Shown: piece by piece, positions 27,851-35,781 of the stretch
Layout: each line of letters opens with the position of its first letter
How positions within the stretch are numbered: the stretch's first letter is position 1
NCBI GenBank assembly: GCA_910579105.1
Contig: CAJTRT010000003.1
Location: 1-64,000, forward strand
Reading direction: 5' to 3'
DNA: 64,000 nt
Origin: an uncultured Muribaculaceae bacterium
GTDB taxonomy: Bacteria; Bacteroidota; Bacteroidia; Bacteroidales; Muribaculaceae
Notes under the pieces: generated by a model
Seen by the model: the letters and a program-made list of their open reading frames with translations, nothing else
Told to the model about the DNA's origin: nothing
Databases searched by the model: none
Translations under genes and position numbers: made by a program

Positions 27851-29003
27851 CTCTATTTGGAGCAGTTATGTCGATTATCTGTACAACTACGCCGGCGGCT
27901 TTATCCGCAGGGGGCTGACCGGCGAGATTCTGTTCTTCATCACCAACATCACTGGTATACCTCCGCTGGTTACATCCTACGCGCTTTCAATTATCGGCTA
28001 CATCATAGTCGCGTGGTTCACCATCGCCCGGTTCAGAAAACACGGGTATGCCCTTAACGTGCTGATAATGGGTTTTATGCTTGGCGGCATACTGGTTCTT
28101 TCCGTGGACTGCTGGAGGCGCGATTATATCTTGATGGCGGTTTTCATCGGTATAATGTCATCCTATAAACGTCTGTCAACAACCAGGTGGGTAGTGCTTG
28201 GAAATATCTGTGCCGTGGTTTCGATACTGCTTCACGAAGCCTCGTTCTTTTTCATAGTTCCGGTTTGCGTGCTTGTCACAAACATCAGGCTCAACAACAT
28301 TATAAAGTCAGTCGTAGCGTGGATTCCTTCTGTTGCCGCGTTTCTTCTATGCTGCCATTACAAGGGTACCCCCGAAACGTTGGCGGCTGTTTGCGGGCCG
28401 ATAAGTGAGTATGCGCCCGAGGTCATGGCGGATGGTGAGACACCTTATCTTCTGTCGTTCATCGGGTTGGATGCGGAATGGGTACTACGGTTGCATATAA
28501 AATATAACTTCATACAGCCATTCAGCCGTTATCTCCCCATACCGGCTGTGTTCTTCACTCTATTTTATTTTCTCTACATTCCCTATGTCACGGTGTGTAT
28601 GATAAAGGTGTTCAATAGGAACGGGTTGGATTGTATGCGACAGATAAGCCTGGTGTCACTGATTCTGTTTCAATTCATTATGTTGTTGCCGATGTTCACA
28701 CTTCTGAGTTGTGACATACTGAGGGTGGGGATGTATTGGATGATTAGTTCTGTGGTGGTTTGGCTCGTGCTGGACGACAGGGAGATCGGTGTCATGTTCC
28801 CGACCAGGTTCAACAGTGTTTCGGGGAAGATTTCGGCATGGTGCTTTAACCGCTGGTTGCCGGGTAAGATGGTCTTGACGTTATGCATGCTTTTCATAGG
28901 AGTCACCGGTTACAGCCGTACCGCGACGGGTATTCTTTATTGCTCGCCGATGGGAACGTTGGCTTTGATAGCTAAAAAAACTCTTGGAATACTCGTTCAC
29001 TGA
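27816..29003 (+). CDS. Polytopic membrane protein, possible lipid-linked-sugar glycosyltransferase (apparently frameshifted)
   Basis: In this frame 395 residues are read from a GTG. There are about ten membrane helices and an early loop YNYAGGFIRRGLTGEIL. The first helix probably belongs to the fragment starting at 27739 in another frame, so the intact gene was likely 27739-29003 with about 420 residues. I do not recognise a named family. Topology and the downstream UbiA-type prenyltransferase, SMR-like and HAD genes suggest a GT-C-like enzyme or a polymer/lipid-sugar factor. The DNA is AT-richer than the neighbours. It may be a pseudogene, or the shift may be a sequence error. Confidence 0.6.
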   Translation: MDVPAAAVAIKYSIWSSYVDYLYNYAGGFIRRGLTGEILFFITNITGIPPLVTSYALSIIGYIIVAWFTIARFRKHGYALNVLIMGFMLGGILVLSVDCWRRDYILMAVFIGIMSSYKRLSTTRWVVLGNICAVVSILLHEASFFFIVPVCVLVTNIRLNNIIKSVVAWIPSVAAFLLCCHYKGTPETLAAVCGPISEYAPEVMADGETPYLLSFIGLDAEWVLRLHIKYNFIQPFSRYLPIPAVFFTLFYFLYIPYVTVCMIKVFNRNGLDCMRQISLVSLILFQFIMLLPMFTLLSCDILRVGMYWMISSVVVWLVLDDREIGVMFPTRFNSVSGKISAWCFNRWLPGKMVLTLCMLFIGVTGYSRTATGILYCSPMGTLALIAKKTLGILVH

Positions 29004-29017
29004 CATAAGATACAGCT

Positions 29018-29902
29018 ATGACACTGAAATCATTGATACGTCTATGCCGCCCGAAACAGTGGGTGAAGAATCTGTTCGTGTTCCTGCCGTTGTTTTTCAG
29101 CGGGAATCTGCTAAATATGCCGAAGCTGCTTGGCGCGGCTGTGGCTTTCGCGGCGTTCTCGCTCGTGTCGAGCGCCATATACTGCCTTAACGACCTGCGC
29201 GACGCGGAAGCCGACCGCCTGCACCCCACCAAGCGGTTCCGCCCGGTGGCGTCGGGCGAGGTGGGGCCGAAGGCGTGTGTCGTCCTCATGGCGCTTCTCT
29301 GCGCCGCCTCGTTCGGGCTGTTGACGGCGCTTCCGCGCCATCAGGCCGGGGCGACCGCGGGGGTGATTCTTATTTATCTGGTTATGAACATCGCCTACTG
29401 CATGAAGCTGAAGAGCATCGCGCTGGTCGACGTGGTCGTCATATCCCTCGGGTTCGTCCTGAGGGTGGTGGCCGGAGGCGTCGCGACCGGCATATTCATA
29501 AGCCACTGGATTATCATAATGACCTTCCTGCTGGCCCTCTTCCTGGCTCTGTCGAAACGGAGAGACGACATCGTGATCTATAACAATACCGGCGTGAAGG
29601 CGCGTCGCAACATCACGCGTTACAATCTTGAATTCATGAGCCAGGCAACGACCCTGGTAGCCACCGTCATGCTGATCAGCTATATAATGTACACCGTCTC
29701 GCCCGAAGTCGTCGAGCGGTTCCAGTCGGGGCTGATATACCTGACCTCGCTGTTCGTGCTCATCGGGCTGTTGAGGTACATGCAGCTCACTGTGGTCGAT
29801 TCCTCCACGGGAAGCCCCACGCGCACGCTGCTGCGCGACAGGTTCATACAGCTGTGCCTGTGCGGGTGGATTCTGACCTTTGTCGCGATAATTTATCTGT
29901 AA
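29018..29902 (+). CDS. UbiA-family decaprenyl-phosphate phosphoribosyltransferase-like protein
   Basis: The product has 294 residues with about nine helices. The prenyl-binding NDLRDAEAD motif (N58, D59, D62, D66) is followed by RFRPVASGEV, as in the Rv3806c/DPPR synthase branch of UbiA. The second motif region reads KSIALVDVVVISLGFVLRVVAGG. The enzyme is expected to join 5-phosphoribosyl diphosphate to polyprenyl phosphate at the inner membrane, giving lipid-linked phosphoribose. It is followed by an SMR/EamA-like flippase candidate and a HAD phosphatase, the logical next steps. Confidence 0.85.
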   Translation: MTLKSLIRLCRPKQWVKNLFVFLPLFFSGNLLNMPKLLGAAVAFAAFSLVSSAIYCLNDLRDAEADRLHPTKRFRPVASGEVGPKACVVLMALLCAASFGLLTALPRHQAGATAGVILIYLVMNIAYCMKLKSIALVDVVVISLGFVLRVVAGGVATGIFISHWIIIMTFLLALFLALSKRRDDIVIYNNTGVKARRNITRYNLEFMSQATTLVATVMLISYIMYTVSPEVVERFQSGLIYLTSLFVLIGLLRYMQLTVVDSSTGSPTRTLLRDRFIQLCLCGWILTFVAIIYL

Positions 29903-29911
29903 TCCGGGGCT

Positions 29912-30259
29912 ATGGTATATCTGTTGGCGTTGTTAAGCATTATGCTTGGGGCTGTCGCCCAGCTGCTGTTGAAAATGTCGGTGACGGGCAACGGCTTCGC
30001 GCTCAGGCTGCCCGAGCTGTCGCGTCTGCTGTTCGACTGGCGTTTCATGGGAGGCGCTTTCTGCTACCTTCTGAGCCTGCTGTTCTGGCTGGGGGTGCTG
30101 TCGCGCCTGGAGCTGTCGAAGGCTTATCCGATGGTCGCGCTGGGCTATGTTTTCGCGTTCGTGCTTGGCTGGATGGTGCTTGACGAACCGCTGAAACCGT
30201 TGAGAATCCTCGGACTGCTGCTGATCGCGGTTGGTGTAATCGTAATAAGCCGGAGCTGA
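29912..30259 (+). CDS. Four-helix EamA/SMR-like membrane protein (putative lipid-sugar flippase)
   Basis: The product has 115 residues and four helices, similar to ArnE/ArnF and other small multidrug-resistance-like proteins (LSIMLGAVAQLLLKMSV, LSKAYPMVALGYVFAFVLGWMVLDEPL). It starts 9 bp after the UbiA-type gene. The stop codon overlaps the ATG of the HAD gene as TGATG. Flipping polyprenyl-phosphate-pentose across the inner membrane is inferred from context. Confidence 0.8.
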   Translation: MVYLLALLSIMLGAVAQLLLKMSVTGNGFALRLPELSRLLFDWRFMGGAFCYLLSLLFWLGVLSRLELSKAYPMVALGYVFAFVLGWMVLDEPLKPLRILGLLLIAVGVIVISRS

Positions 30260-30858
30260 TGGAAGGGAAGAGGAAGATAGCTGTGTTCGACTTCGACGGC
30301 ACACTGGTGTCGCGCGACACGTTCATCGAGTTCGCCCTGTTCGCCGTAGGGCGGAAGCGCTTCGCCACTGCGTTTCTGCGAAGCGCGTTTTCAATCGCGG
30401 GATGGAAGCTGGGGCTGTGGCCCGGCGGGAGAGCCAAAGAGGCGCTGTTCCGCCGGCTGTACGCCGGGATGGCGTACAGCGAGTTTGTGCGTCGCGGTGT
30501 AAATTTCGCCGATCGGATAAAGGCGTTTGAACGTGGTGATGTCGTGGCTATCTTAGATGAGCATGTCGCCAATTGCCGCGAGGTGTTCATCGTGTCGGCG
30601 AGCATGCCGGAGTGGATCGCGGGTTGGGCCGCGGCGCGCGGCATTGATTCCCGCCATGTTGTAGGCACGGCTCCCGAAATCGGCCCGGACGGTTTGCTGA
30701 CCGGCCGCTTCGCCACCCCGAACTGCCATGGGCCGGAAAAAGTCAGCCGCCTTTCCGCGCTAATCGGCGACAGGACTGAGTTCTTTATCCACGCCTACGG
30801 CGATTCCGACGGCGACCGCGAGCTGCTGTCCTATGCCGACGTCGGCCGCAAAGTCTGA
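30259..30858 (+). CDS. HAD-IB family phosphatase
   Basis: The product has 199 residues. Motif I FDFDGTLVSRDTF has nucleophile D11 and acid/base D13. Motif II is IVSASMPEW, and the motif III/IV region reads HGPEKVSRL and AYGDSDGDRELL. It belongs to the SerB-like IB class. In this cluster the likely substrate is the 5-phosphate of polyprenyl-phosphoryl-phosphoribose, which would yield polyprenyl-phosphoryl-ribose. The start overlaps the preceding stop by one base, indicating coupling. No DprE1/DprE2-type epimerase genes follow. Confidence 0.88.
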   Translation: MEGKRKIAVFDFDGTLVSRDTFIEFALFAVGRKRFATAFLRSAFSIAGWKLGLWPGGRAKEALFRRLYAGMAYSEFVRRGVNFADRIKAFERGDVVAILDEHVANCREVFIVSASMPEWIAGWAAARGIDSRHVVGTAPEIGPDGLLTGRFATPNCHGPEKVSRLSALIGDRTEFFIHAYGDSDGDRELLSYADVGRKV

Positions 30859-30906
30859 AAAAACGCGCACCTGATTGTCTTAACCGATATGTGGCTTTTT
30901 GAGGAC

Positions 30907-31452
30907 CTATTGTCCAATACCTTGAAAAATCGCCGAGATGTCATCGTCGGAAGCCCGGTAAGTGGCACTGACGAGATAGGATAAAAGCGATTTAATCAAC
31001 CTTATTTCGCCGAAATCATCCAATGCCCTGAACAACTGTTTGAATCTGATGTCCTTGTTCGACATCACATTTTTTGTCTGGCCGGTAAATACTTTTAATA
31101 CTGGCGACAAGTCGTAATCACTCATACGGATATGCGCGGCATCAGCGCAAGACAATATGAAACCATCAGCGGCGGGATGAAGAAGGATAATGAAATGTGG
31201 CAGGTTGTGGTGACGCAGAAGTTTGATGTGCGTGCTTGCGGCGACTTCGCTAAATTCGTCCAGATAGCTTGGCTTTCTTTTATCGGCATCGATTATGCCT
31301 ACCGCGAAACGGTTGGCAAACTTTTCCCGCATAACTTTCGCGACCTGGTTGCATCCCTTCTGATGGTTGCATCCGCCGCGGCATACCAACGTTTCCACAA
31401 GGTTGGTGTCAATGTAACACTCCGGGATTATGAAGTCAGCACGCTGGTTCAT
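30907..31452 (-). CDS. Putative TOPRIM-like partner of the AAA ATPase
   Basis: The product has 181 residues and no named family is recognised with certainty. The order of acidic motifs, FIIPECYIDTN (E11) then VGIIDADK (D55, D57) at the ends of predicted strands, resembles a TOPRIM-type nuclease core. The gene overlaps the ATPase gene by 4 nt (ATGA), so the two proteins are made together. ATPase/TOPRIM pairs (OLD split forms, PARIS-like) are known phage-defence modules. The DNA is AT-richer than the flanks. Nuclease activity is inference. Confidence 0.6.
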   Translation of the reverse strand: MNQRADFIIPECYIDTNLVETLVCRGGCNHQKGCNQVAKVMREKFANRFAVGIIDADKRKPSYLDEFSEVAASTHIKLLRHHNLPHFIILLHPAADGFILSCADAAHIRMSDYDLSPVLKVFTGQTKNVMSNKDIRFKQLFRALDDFGEIRLIKSLLSYLVSATYRASDDDISAIFQGIGQ

Positions 31453-32447
31453 GCTCCGAGATACGCTTCAAGGTTATAGAACATATCCATGCCATTGTCA
31501 TAAGCCTCTTGGAGTTGTTCGTCGGTCAGACGCTTTGCTATCGTCGCGTTTTCAGCCATATCAACCACGAACACGGCCAGTTCGTCGCCCGCGCTTTCGA
31601 GCAAGGAACTTATGACATACGGACTATGCGTGGTTAGGAAGAACTGATTGCTGCCGGATGCTATGATGTCATTCACCACATTTGAAATGTAGGGAGGGAA
31701 TGTGTGGGCTTCGGGTTCTTCAAAACATATTGTTTTGTCGCGGTTGCTCTCAATTGCCGCCTTGTAGAATATCAACCGCTGCAAGGAGTCCGCAAGTGAA
31801 GTGAATGGCACGAGGAACATGTCAAGGCCGTTTTCCCTCATCGCTTTAATCTGCCGCGAGCCGGAGTCAAACATCATTTTCAGGCCGTATCCGTGGAACA
31901 GCTCGGCAAGGTTCGATTTCAATTCAGGCATACTCGCCACTGTTTCCATTAAGTTGGCTCCGGATGGCGGGAGTAAAAAACTGAGATTTGAAGATTCCGC
32001 GGAAAAATGTCCTGGGAAAAAATATGCGAGTATATCCGGTAATACAGTCGGTTCTTTTTTTGTCGAAAGGGCGAGCGCTGATGTGAAAGAATATCTTGAA
32101 ATCTCATCTTTGGCAGTTATGTCAACCGATAATCCGTTGTTGGATCCGCGAGTGACATTAAGCGAATTGCCATCGGCTGTAACCTCAATGGTCGATGACG
32201 ATATTCCGTTATGGAATAAATCAGCTGTGTTTTCAATCCGCAACAGGTTTTTCAGCGATTTGTTTGATGAATTTACCATATACGGTACATCAAACAAGGA
32301 AAGGGCTTCAAGAATGTTGCTTTTGCCCACGTTAGGTCTGCCTATCAGCACGTTTATGCGCCGACAGTCGGATAGCGTCAATGATTTAACAGACTTGAAA
32401 TTTCTGATGGTGACGCTTTTTATATTGCTGAATGTGGAGTTATCCAT
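31449..32447 (-). CDS. AAA-family (ABC/SMC-like, AAA_15) ATPase
   Basis: The product has 332 residues. The start MDNSTFSNIKSVTIRNFKSVKSL is typical of OLD/RecF-like ATPases. Walker A is GRPNVGKSN at 36-44. A signature-like helix reads FTSLADSLQRLIFYKAAI. Walker B is KTICFEEPEAHTFPPY, followed by the switch motif FFLTTHSPYVISSLL. It is the first gene of a two-gene unit under its own promoter. This class couples ATP hydrolysis to a partner effector and often guards against phage. No helicase or coiled-coil insertion of SMC length is present. Confidence 0.85.
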   Translation of the reverse strand: MDNSTFSNIKSVTIRNFKSVKSLTLSDCRRINVLIGRPNVGKSNILEALSLFDVPYMVNSSNKSLKNLLRIENTADLFHNGISSSTIEVTADGNSLNVTRGSNNGLSVDITAKDEISRYSFTSALALSTKKEPTVLPDILAYFFPGHFSAESSNLSFLLPPSGANLMETVASMPELKSNLAELFHGYGLKMMFDSGSRQIKAMRENGLDMFLVPFTSLADSLQRLIFYKAAIESNRDKTICFEEPEAHTFPPYISNVVNDIIASGSNQFFLTTHSPYVISSLLESAGDELAVFVVDMAENATIAKRLTDEQLQEAYDNGMDMFYNLEAYLGA

Positions 32448-32461
32448 AATGCGCGAAATTA

Positions 32462-32494
32462 CGAAATTATTTTGATACTGGTTGTGCTGTCAAA
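32462..32494 (-). promoter_or_regulatory. Promoter for the ATPase/TOPRIM-like unit
   Basis: On the minus strand TTTG (32491-32494), 21 nt, then TAATTTCG (32462-32469); a second TAATTTCG follows directly downstream. Confidence 0.55.
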
Positions 32495-32512
32495 TATTTG
32501 TGCTCCATAGAA

Positions 32513-32530
32513 AGTCGCGACTTCGCGACT
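32513..32530. repeat. Short perfect inverted repeat AGTCGCGA-CT-TCGCGACT
   Basis: Eight-base arms lie about 20 bp upstream of the ATPase promoter -33 box, next to the DUF4923 terminator. It could be an operator or a hairpin. Confidence 0.6.
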
Positions 32531-32536
32531 GATATG

Positions 32537-32576
32537 AAAACGGCGGCGCCCGGAAGCGGGAGGCTTCCGGGCGCCG
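32537..32576 (-). terminator. Terminator of the DUF4923 gene
   Basis: A 13-bp stem GGCGCCCGGAAGC / GCTTCCGGGCGCC with a five-base loop is followed on the minus strand by GCCGTTTTC. It is the strongest hairpin in this part. Confidence 0.88.
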
Positions 32577-32599
32577 GTGTATGGGTTAGGGGAGGGGGG

Positions 32600-33262
32600 T
32601 TACTTGGTCTTGGCGAGCTCGAAGCCGCAGTTGAGGCCGTCGTACTGGTTGAGGAGCTTCGACATGGCCTGGAGCGACGACTGGCCGCTTACCTTGGCGA
32701 TGGTGGTCACCAGGGTGATCAGCTTGCTGGCGTCGAAAGTGAGGGTCATGGTGTTGATCTGCTTCTCGACGTGGCCTTTCATCTTGCCGACGGGGATTTT
32801 GCCGACTGTGAAGTTGAACCAGAAGGAGCCGTCGGGATTCTTGGCGTTGACGATCTCGACGGTGCCTTTCAACGTCACGCGGCCGACCTTGAAGGTGAAT
32901 GTCTTGTCGTCGTTGAACACGCAGGTCATCTTGTCGATGCCCACTTTCTTGTAGTAGGGCGCTATTTTGTCGGCGATGACTCCCGCGGCGGCGGCTCCGC
33001 CGGCCTTTTCAAGGAAGTTGCCTCCCTGGAAGGCGACAGCCGGACCTGAGTATTTCCAGGAGCCCACGAGGTCTTTCTCTGTGATCTTGCTGTTGGAGAG
33101 GAGACCTTTCACAAGTCCCTCGAGGCCTGAGGCGGCGGTGCTTTGCGCCCCTTCGGAGCCCGCGGCGCTGCCGAGGCCTTTGAGCAGGTCGGTGATGTCG
33201 GCGTTTGCGTTGAAAGAGCCGAGGCTGAGGGCGGCGAATAACGCGATGAATATCTTCTTCAT
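32600..33262 (-). CDS. DUF4923 family secreted protein
   Basis: The product has 220 residues from the ATG at 33262 (MKKIFIALFAALSLGSFNANA), a clear signal peptide. An upstream in-frame extension runs through a repeat element and is rejected. The body reads like Bacteroidales DUF4923: VGSWKYSGPAVAFQGGNFLEKAGG, YYKKVGIDKMTCVFNDDKTFTFKVG and GTVEIV. This suggests a lipocalin-like barrel in the periplasm. The function of the family is unknown. It is monocistronic between a hairpin terminator and an upstream palindrome. Confidence 0.85.
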   Translation of the reverse strand: MKKIFIALFAALSLGSFNANADITDLLKGLGSAAGSEGAQSTAASGLEGLVKGLLSNSKITEKDLVGSWKYSGPAVAFQGGNFLEKAGGAAAAGVIADKIAPYYKKVGIDKMTCVFNDDKTFTFKVGRVTLKGTVEIVNAKNPDGSFWFNFTVGKIPVGKMKGHVEKQINTMTLTFDASKLITLVTTIAKVSGQSSLQAMSKLLNQYDGLNCGFELAKTK

Positions 33263-33285
33263 ATAGTAGTTTTTTTCATACATTC

Positions 33286-33313
33286 GTAGGGATGCGCCGG
33301 GGTGCATCCCTAC
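33286..33313. repeat. Palindrome GTAGGGATGC-N8-GCATCCCTAC
   Basis: Ten-base perfect arms share the GTAGGGA/TCCCTAC ends of the composite repeats at 16606 and 19807 but carry a different core. It lies between the DUF4923 and TM2 genes and may be a related element family. Confidence 0.75.
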
Positions 33314-33343
33314 ATTAATCTGTCCAATATGTTTGGGTGTGAC

Positions 33344-33694
33344 TCAGAAGAGAGGGAAGGTGGAGTTGGAGGCCACGAACTTGTAGTGGAACTCCTCGTT
33401 GGTCTGGTTCCAGAGAATTATGATGCCTTGCAGCAGGGGGATTATTGCCCAGGCCCCGCAGGTCACGAGGGTCAGGAGTATGGTGATGATGCCTCCCGCG
33501 GCTTTTCCGGCGTAGAAGTAGTGGAGGCCTATTGAGCCGAGCACGAGCGCCAGGAGGCAGAATATGCCGCGGCTCTTGCCTGTGGGGCCGCAGTTGAAGG
33601 GGTTGTTGAACGCCGAATCGGCATATGGCTGGGGCTGCCCGTAAGGCTGCTGGCCGAAATTCTGCTGGCCGTAGTTTTGCTGTTGATATTCCAT
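33344..33694 (-). CDS. TM2 domain-containing membrane protein
   Basis: The product has 116 residues from ATG 33694 (MEYQQQNYGQQ). The N-terminal 35 residues are Gln/Tyr/Gly/Pro-rich and disordered. The TM2 domain follows with two helices around the GLHYFYAGKAAGGIITILL motif (related to GxxRFYxG) and LVTCGAWAIIPLLQGIIIL. A longer reading into the tatD gene is not credible. TM2 proteins have no settled bacterial role. It lies 43 bp downstream of tatD on the same strand. Confidence 0.85.
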   Translation of the reverse strand: MEYQQQNYGQQNFGQQPYGQPQPYADSAFNNPFNCGPTGKSRGIFCLLALVLGSIGLHYFYAGKAAGGIITILLTLVTCGAWAIIPLLQGIIILWNQTNEEFHYKFVASNSTFPLF

Positions 33695-33737
33695 AATGAA
33701 TACAGAGATTATTTTGATGTTTCTTTGTTTGACGCGT

Positions 33738-34508
33738 TCAGATGCCGAAAAGTTGCGAGGCGTTGCGGGTAGTGATGTCGGCCACGGTTTCGACGGGTAT
33801 TCCCAGGTGGTCGGCGATGTGCCGGGCGATATGCGGGATGTAGGCCGAGGTGTTCCTCTGCCCGCGGCGCGGCACAGGGGCGAGCCAGGGCGCGTCGGTT
33901 TCCAGGAGAATCCTGTCAAGTCCTATTTCGGCCAGCGTGTCGCGCAGCCGGGAGTTCTTGAATGTGACTATCCCGTTTATTCCGAAATAGAAATCAGGTG
34001 ACAGGCCGCGGATGCGGGCGACGTCCTCCACCGTGCCGGTGAAGCTGTGGAACACGCCCCCGGGGACGGCCGGTAGGGACCCGAGCACGTCGAGCGTGTC
34101 GTCAAGTCCTTCCCGGCAGTGGATTATCACCGGCAGGTTAGCATCGAGGGCCATCAGGCACTGGCGGCGGAATACCTCGCGCTGCTCTTCGCGGCGCGAG
34201 GCGTCCCAGTAGAGGTCGATGCCTATTTCACCTACGGCGACATACTTTGCGGGATTGGCGCGCAGCTCGGCCTCTACGGCGGCGAGGTCGGCCTCCGGGT
34301 CGGGCCCGAACTCGGTGGGGTGCACGCCTATGCCGAGGAACACGTTGGCGGGGAACTCCGTGGCGAGCGCCTTGCGTGCCTCGAAGTCGGAAGGCTCCGT
34401 TCCGGGAAACACCATTTTGGTCACACCGGCCTCTATCGCCGCACGGATTTCGGCGGCGGGGTCGGGGAACTCGGCCATATATATATGCGTGTGGGTGTCG
34501 ACGAACAT
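33738..34508 (-). CDS. TatD-family metal-dependent hydrolase
   Basis: The product has 256 residues from ATG 34508 (MFVDTHTHIYMAEF). Metal ligands are visible as HTH near the start, GEIGIDLYWD, PVIIHCREG, GGVFHSFTG and LLETDAPWLAP. The family acts as 3'-5' exonuclease or deoxyribonuclease in the cytoplasm. The gene lies 40 bp downstream of the polyprenyl synthase gene and may share its transcript. Confidence 0.93.
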   Translation of the reverse strand: MFVDTHTHIYMAEFPDPAAEIRAAIEAGVTKMVFPGTEPSDFEARKALATEFPANVFLGIGVHPTEFGPDPEADLAAVEAELRANPAKYVAVGEIGIDLYWDASRREEQREVFRRQCLMALDANLPVIIHCREGLDDTLDVLGSLPAVPGGVFHSFTGTVEDVARIRGLSPDFYFGINGIVTFKNSRLRDTLAEIGLDRILLETDAPWLAPVPRRGQRNTSAYIPHIARHIADHLGIPVETVADITTRNASQLFGI

Positions 34509-34548
34509 ATTCTGTAAGCGAAGATTGGGCTTCGTGCGCGGCGCGGGG

Positions 34549-35508
34549 TTAGTTGGAGCGTTCGGCAGCCTTTCTGGCGAGCGAGGCGAAATATTCGCGG
34601 GCAGCCCCGGGGATGTCAACTCCCGCGAGCGCGGCTACGGCCTCCTCGGTGTAGCGCCCGATGAGCCGGCGCGACTCCCCGGGGAGCGACAGCGAGTCGT
34701 AGATTTCCGTTATCTCGCGTATTTTGAGGTAGTCGGTGAGCTTCTTGTCGAGAACCTGCCGCATGCGCTGTGGCTCGCGGGCCATGGCGTTGATCCATAG
34801 CCAGGTCTTCTTCTCGTTGATTATGTCGCCGCCTATTTCCTTGCCGAAGAGGGCCGGGTCGCCGTAGGTGTCGAGCAGGTCGTCCTGGAGCTGGAAGGCG
34901 AGGCCGAGCAGTTCGCCGTAGCGGTACATTGCCCGCTGGCTTTCTTCCGGGGCTCCGGCGAGCATCGCCCCCATGCGGCAGGCGCATGCGAGGAGCACCG
35001 AGGTTTTAAGGCGTATCATCTCGATGTACTCCTCCAGGGAGACGTCCTCGCGGTCCTCGAAGTCCATGTCGAGCTGCTGCCCGGCGTAGACCTCCATAGC
35101 GGTGGTGTTGAAGAGCCGCATGACCTCGGGAAGCATCCCGGCGGGAGCCTCGGCCACGAGCTGGGTGGCCATGGTCAGCATGGCGTCGCCCGAGAGAATC
35201 GCGGCAGACGCGTTCCAGCGCCGGTGCACGGCGGGACGGCCGCGGCGCACGTCGGCGTTGTCCATCACGTCGTCGTGGAGGAGGGTGAAGTTGTGGAACA
35301 CCTCGATGCCGAGCGCCTGGCCGAGCGCCTTCTCCGGGTCGAGGCCGAAAGCCTTGGCCGCGGCCAGCAGGAGCACCGGGCGCAGGCGCTTGCCCCCGCC
35401 GTCGAGCGTGTAGGCGATGGGGGCGAAGAGGGTCGCCGGGGTGCGGGAGGCGGTCAGAGCGTCCAGCCGCCCTTCCACCATCTCGGCGAAAATATCGGTA
35501 GAATACAT
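34549..35508 (-). CDS. Polyprenyl diphosphate synthase (IspA/IspB type)
   Basis: The product has 319 residues. The first aspartate-rich motif DDVMD (79-83, in LLHDDVMDNADVRRG) and the second (QLQDDLLDTYGD) bind Mg and the allylic diphosphate, and GGGKRLRP is the isopentenyl diphosphate site. The residue before the first motif that sets chain length is not diagnostic, so product length (C15 to C40) is open. It may supply menaquinone side chains or lipid carriers. The operon continues to tatD and the TM2 gene. Confidence 0.9.
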   Translation of the reverse strand: MYSTDIFAEMVEGRLDALTASRTPATLFAPIAYTLDGGGKRLRPVLLLAAAKAFGLDPEKALGQALGIEVFHNFTLLHDDVMDNADVRRGRPAVHRRWNASAAILSGDAMLTMATQLVAEAPAGMLPEVMRLFNTTAMEVYAGQQLDMDFEDREDVSLEEYIEMIRLKTSVLLACACRMGAMLAGAPEESQRAMYRYGELLGLAFQLQDDLLDTYGDPALFGKEIGGDIINEKKTWLWINAMAREPQRMRQVLDKKLTDYLKIREITEIYDSLSLPGESRRLIGRYTEEAVAALAGVDIPGAAREYFASLARKAAERSN

Positions 35509-35589
35509 CTTGTCAGTAACTTTTAACCGCGAAGATACTCAAATCCGAGCTATTATGACTAATTTTGTATTCTAAAAAACTATATTTGT

Positions 35590-35766
35590 ATGGATTTGCC
35601 CAACGACCCGGTTATGCTCCTGAGCGTTATCAACATGGAATTGCGCGACCGCTACAAGTCGCTTGACGAGCTTTGCGACGACCGGCAGCTCGACAAGGCC
35701 GCCCTTTGCGCCAAGCTCGTGGCCGCGGGGTTCGCTTACGATGCCGCGGCTAACCGCTTTGCCTGA
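35590..35766 (+). CDS. DUF4250 domain protein (58 aa)
   Basis: This short gene encodes MDLPNDPVMLLSVINMELRD..., which fits DUF4250 (NDPxMLLSxxNxxLRDxYxSLDELCxD). It is predicted as a small helical protein of unknown function. A TAATTTTG -7-like element at 35560-35567 lies 22 nt before the ATG. It ends 15 bp before the helicase ATG, so it leads a three-gene operon with the helicase and nspC. Confidence 0.88.
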   Translation: MDLPNDPVMLLSVINMELRDRYKSLDELCDDRQLDKAALCAKLVAAGFAYDAAANRFA

Positions 35767-35781
35767 TCCGAACCGCCAGAT

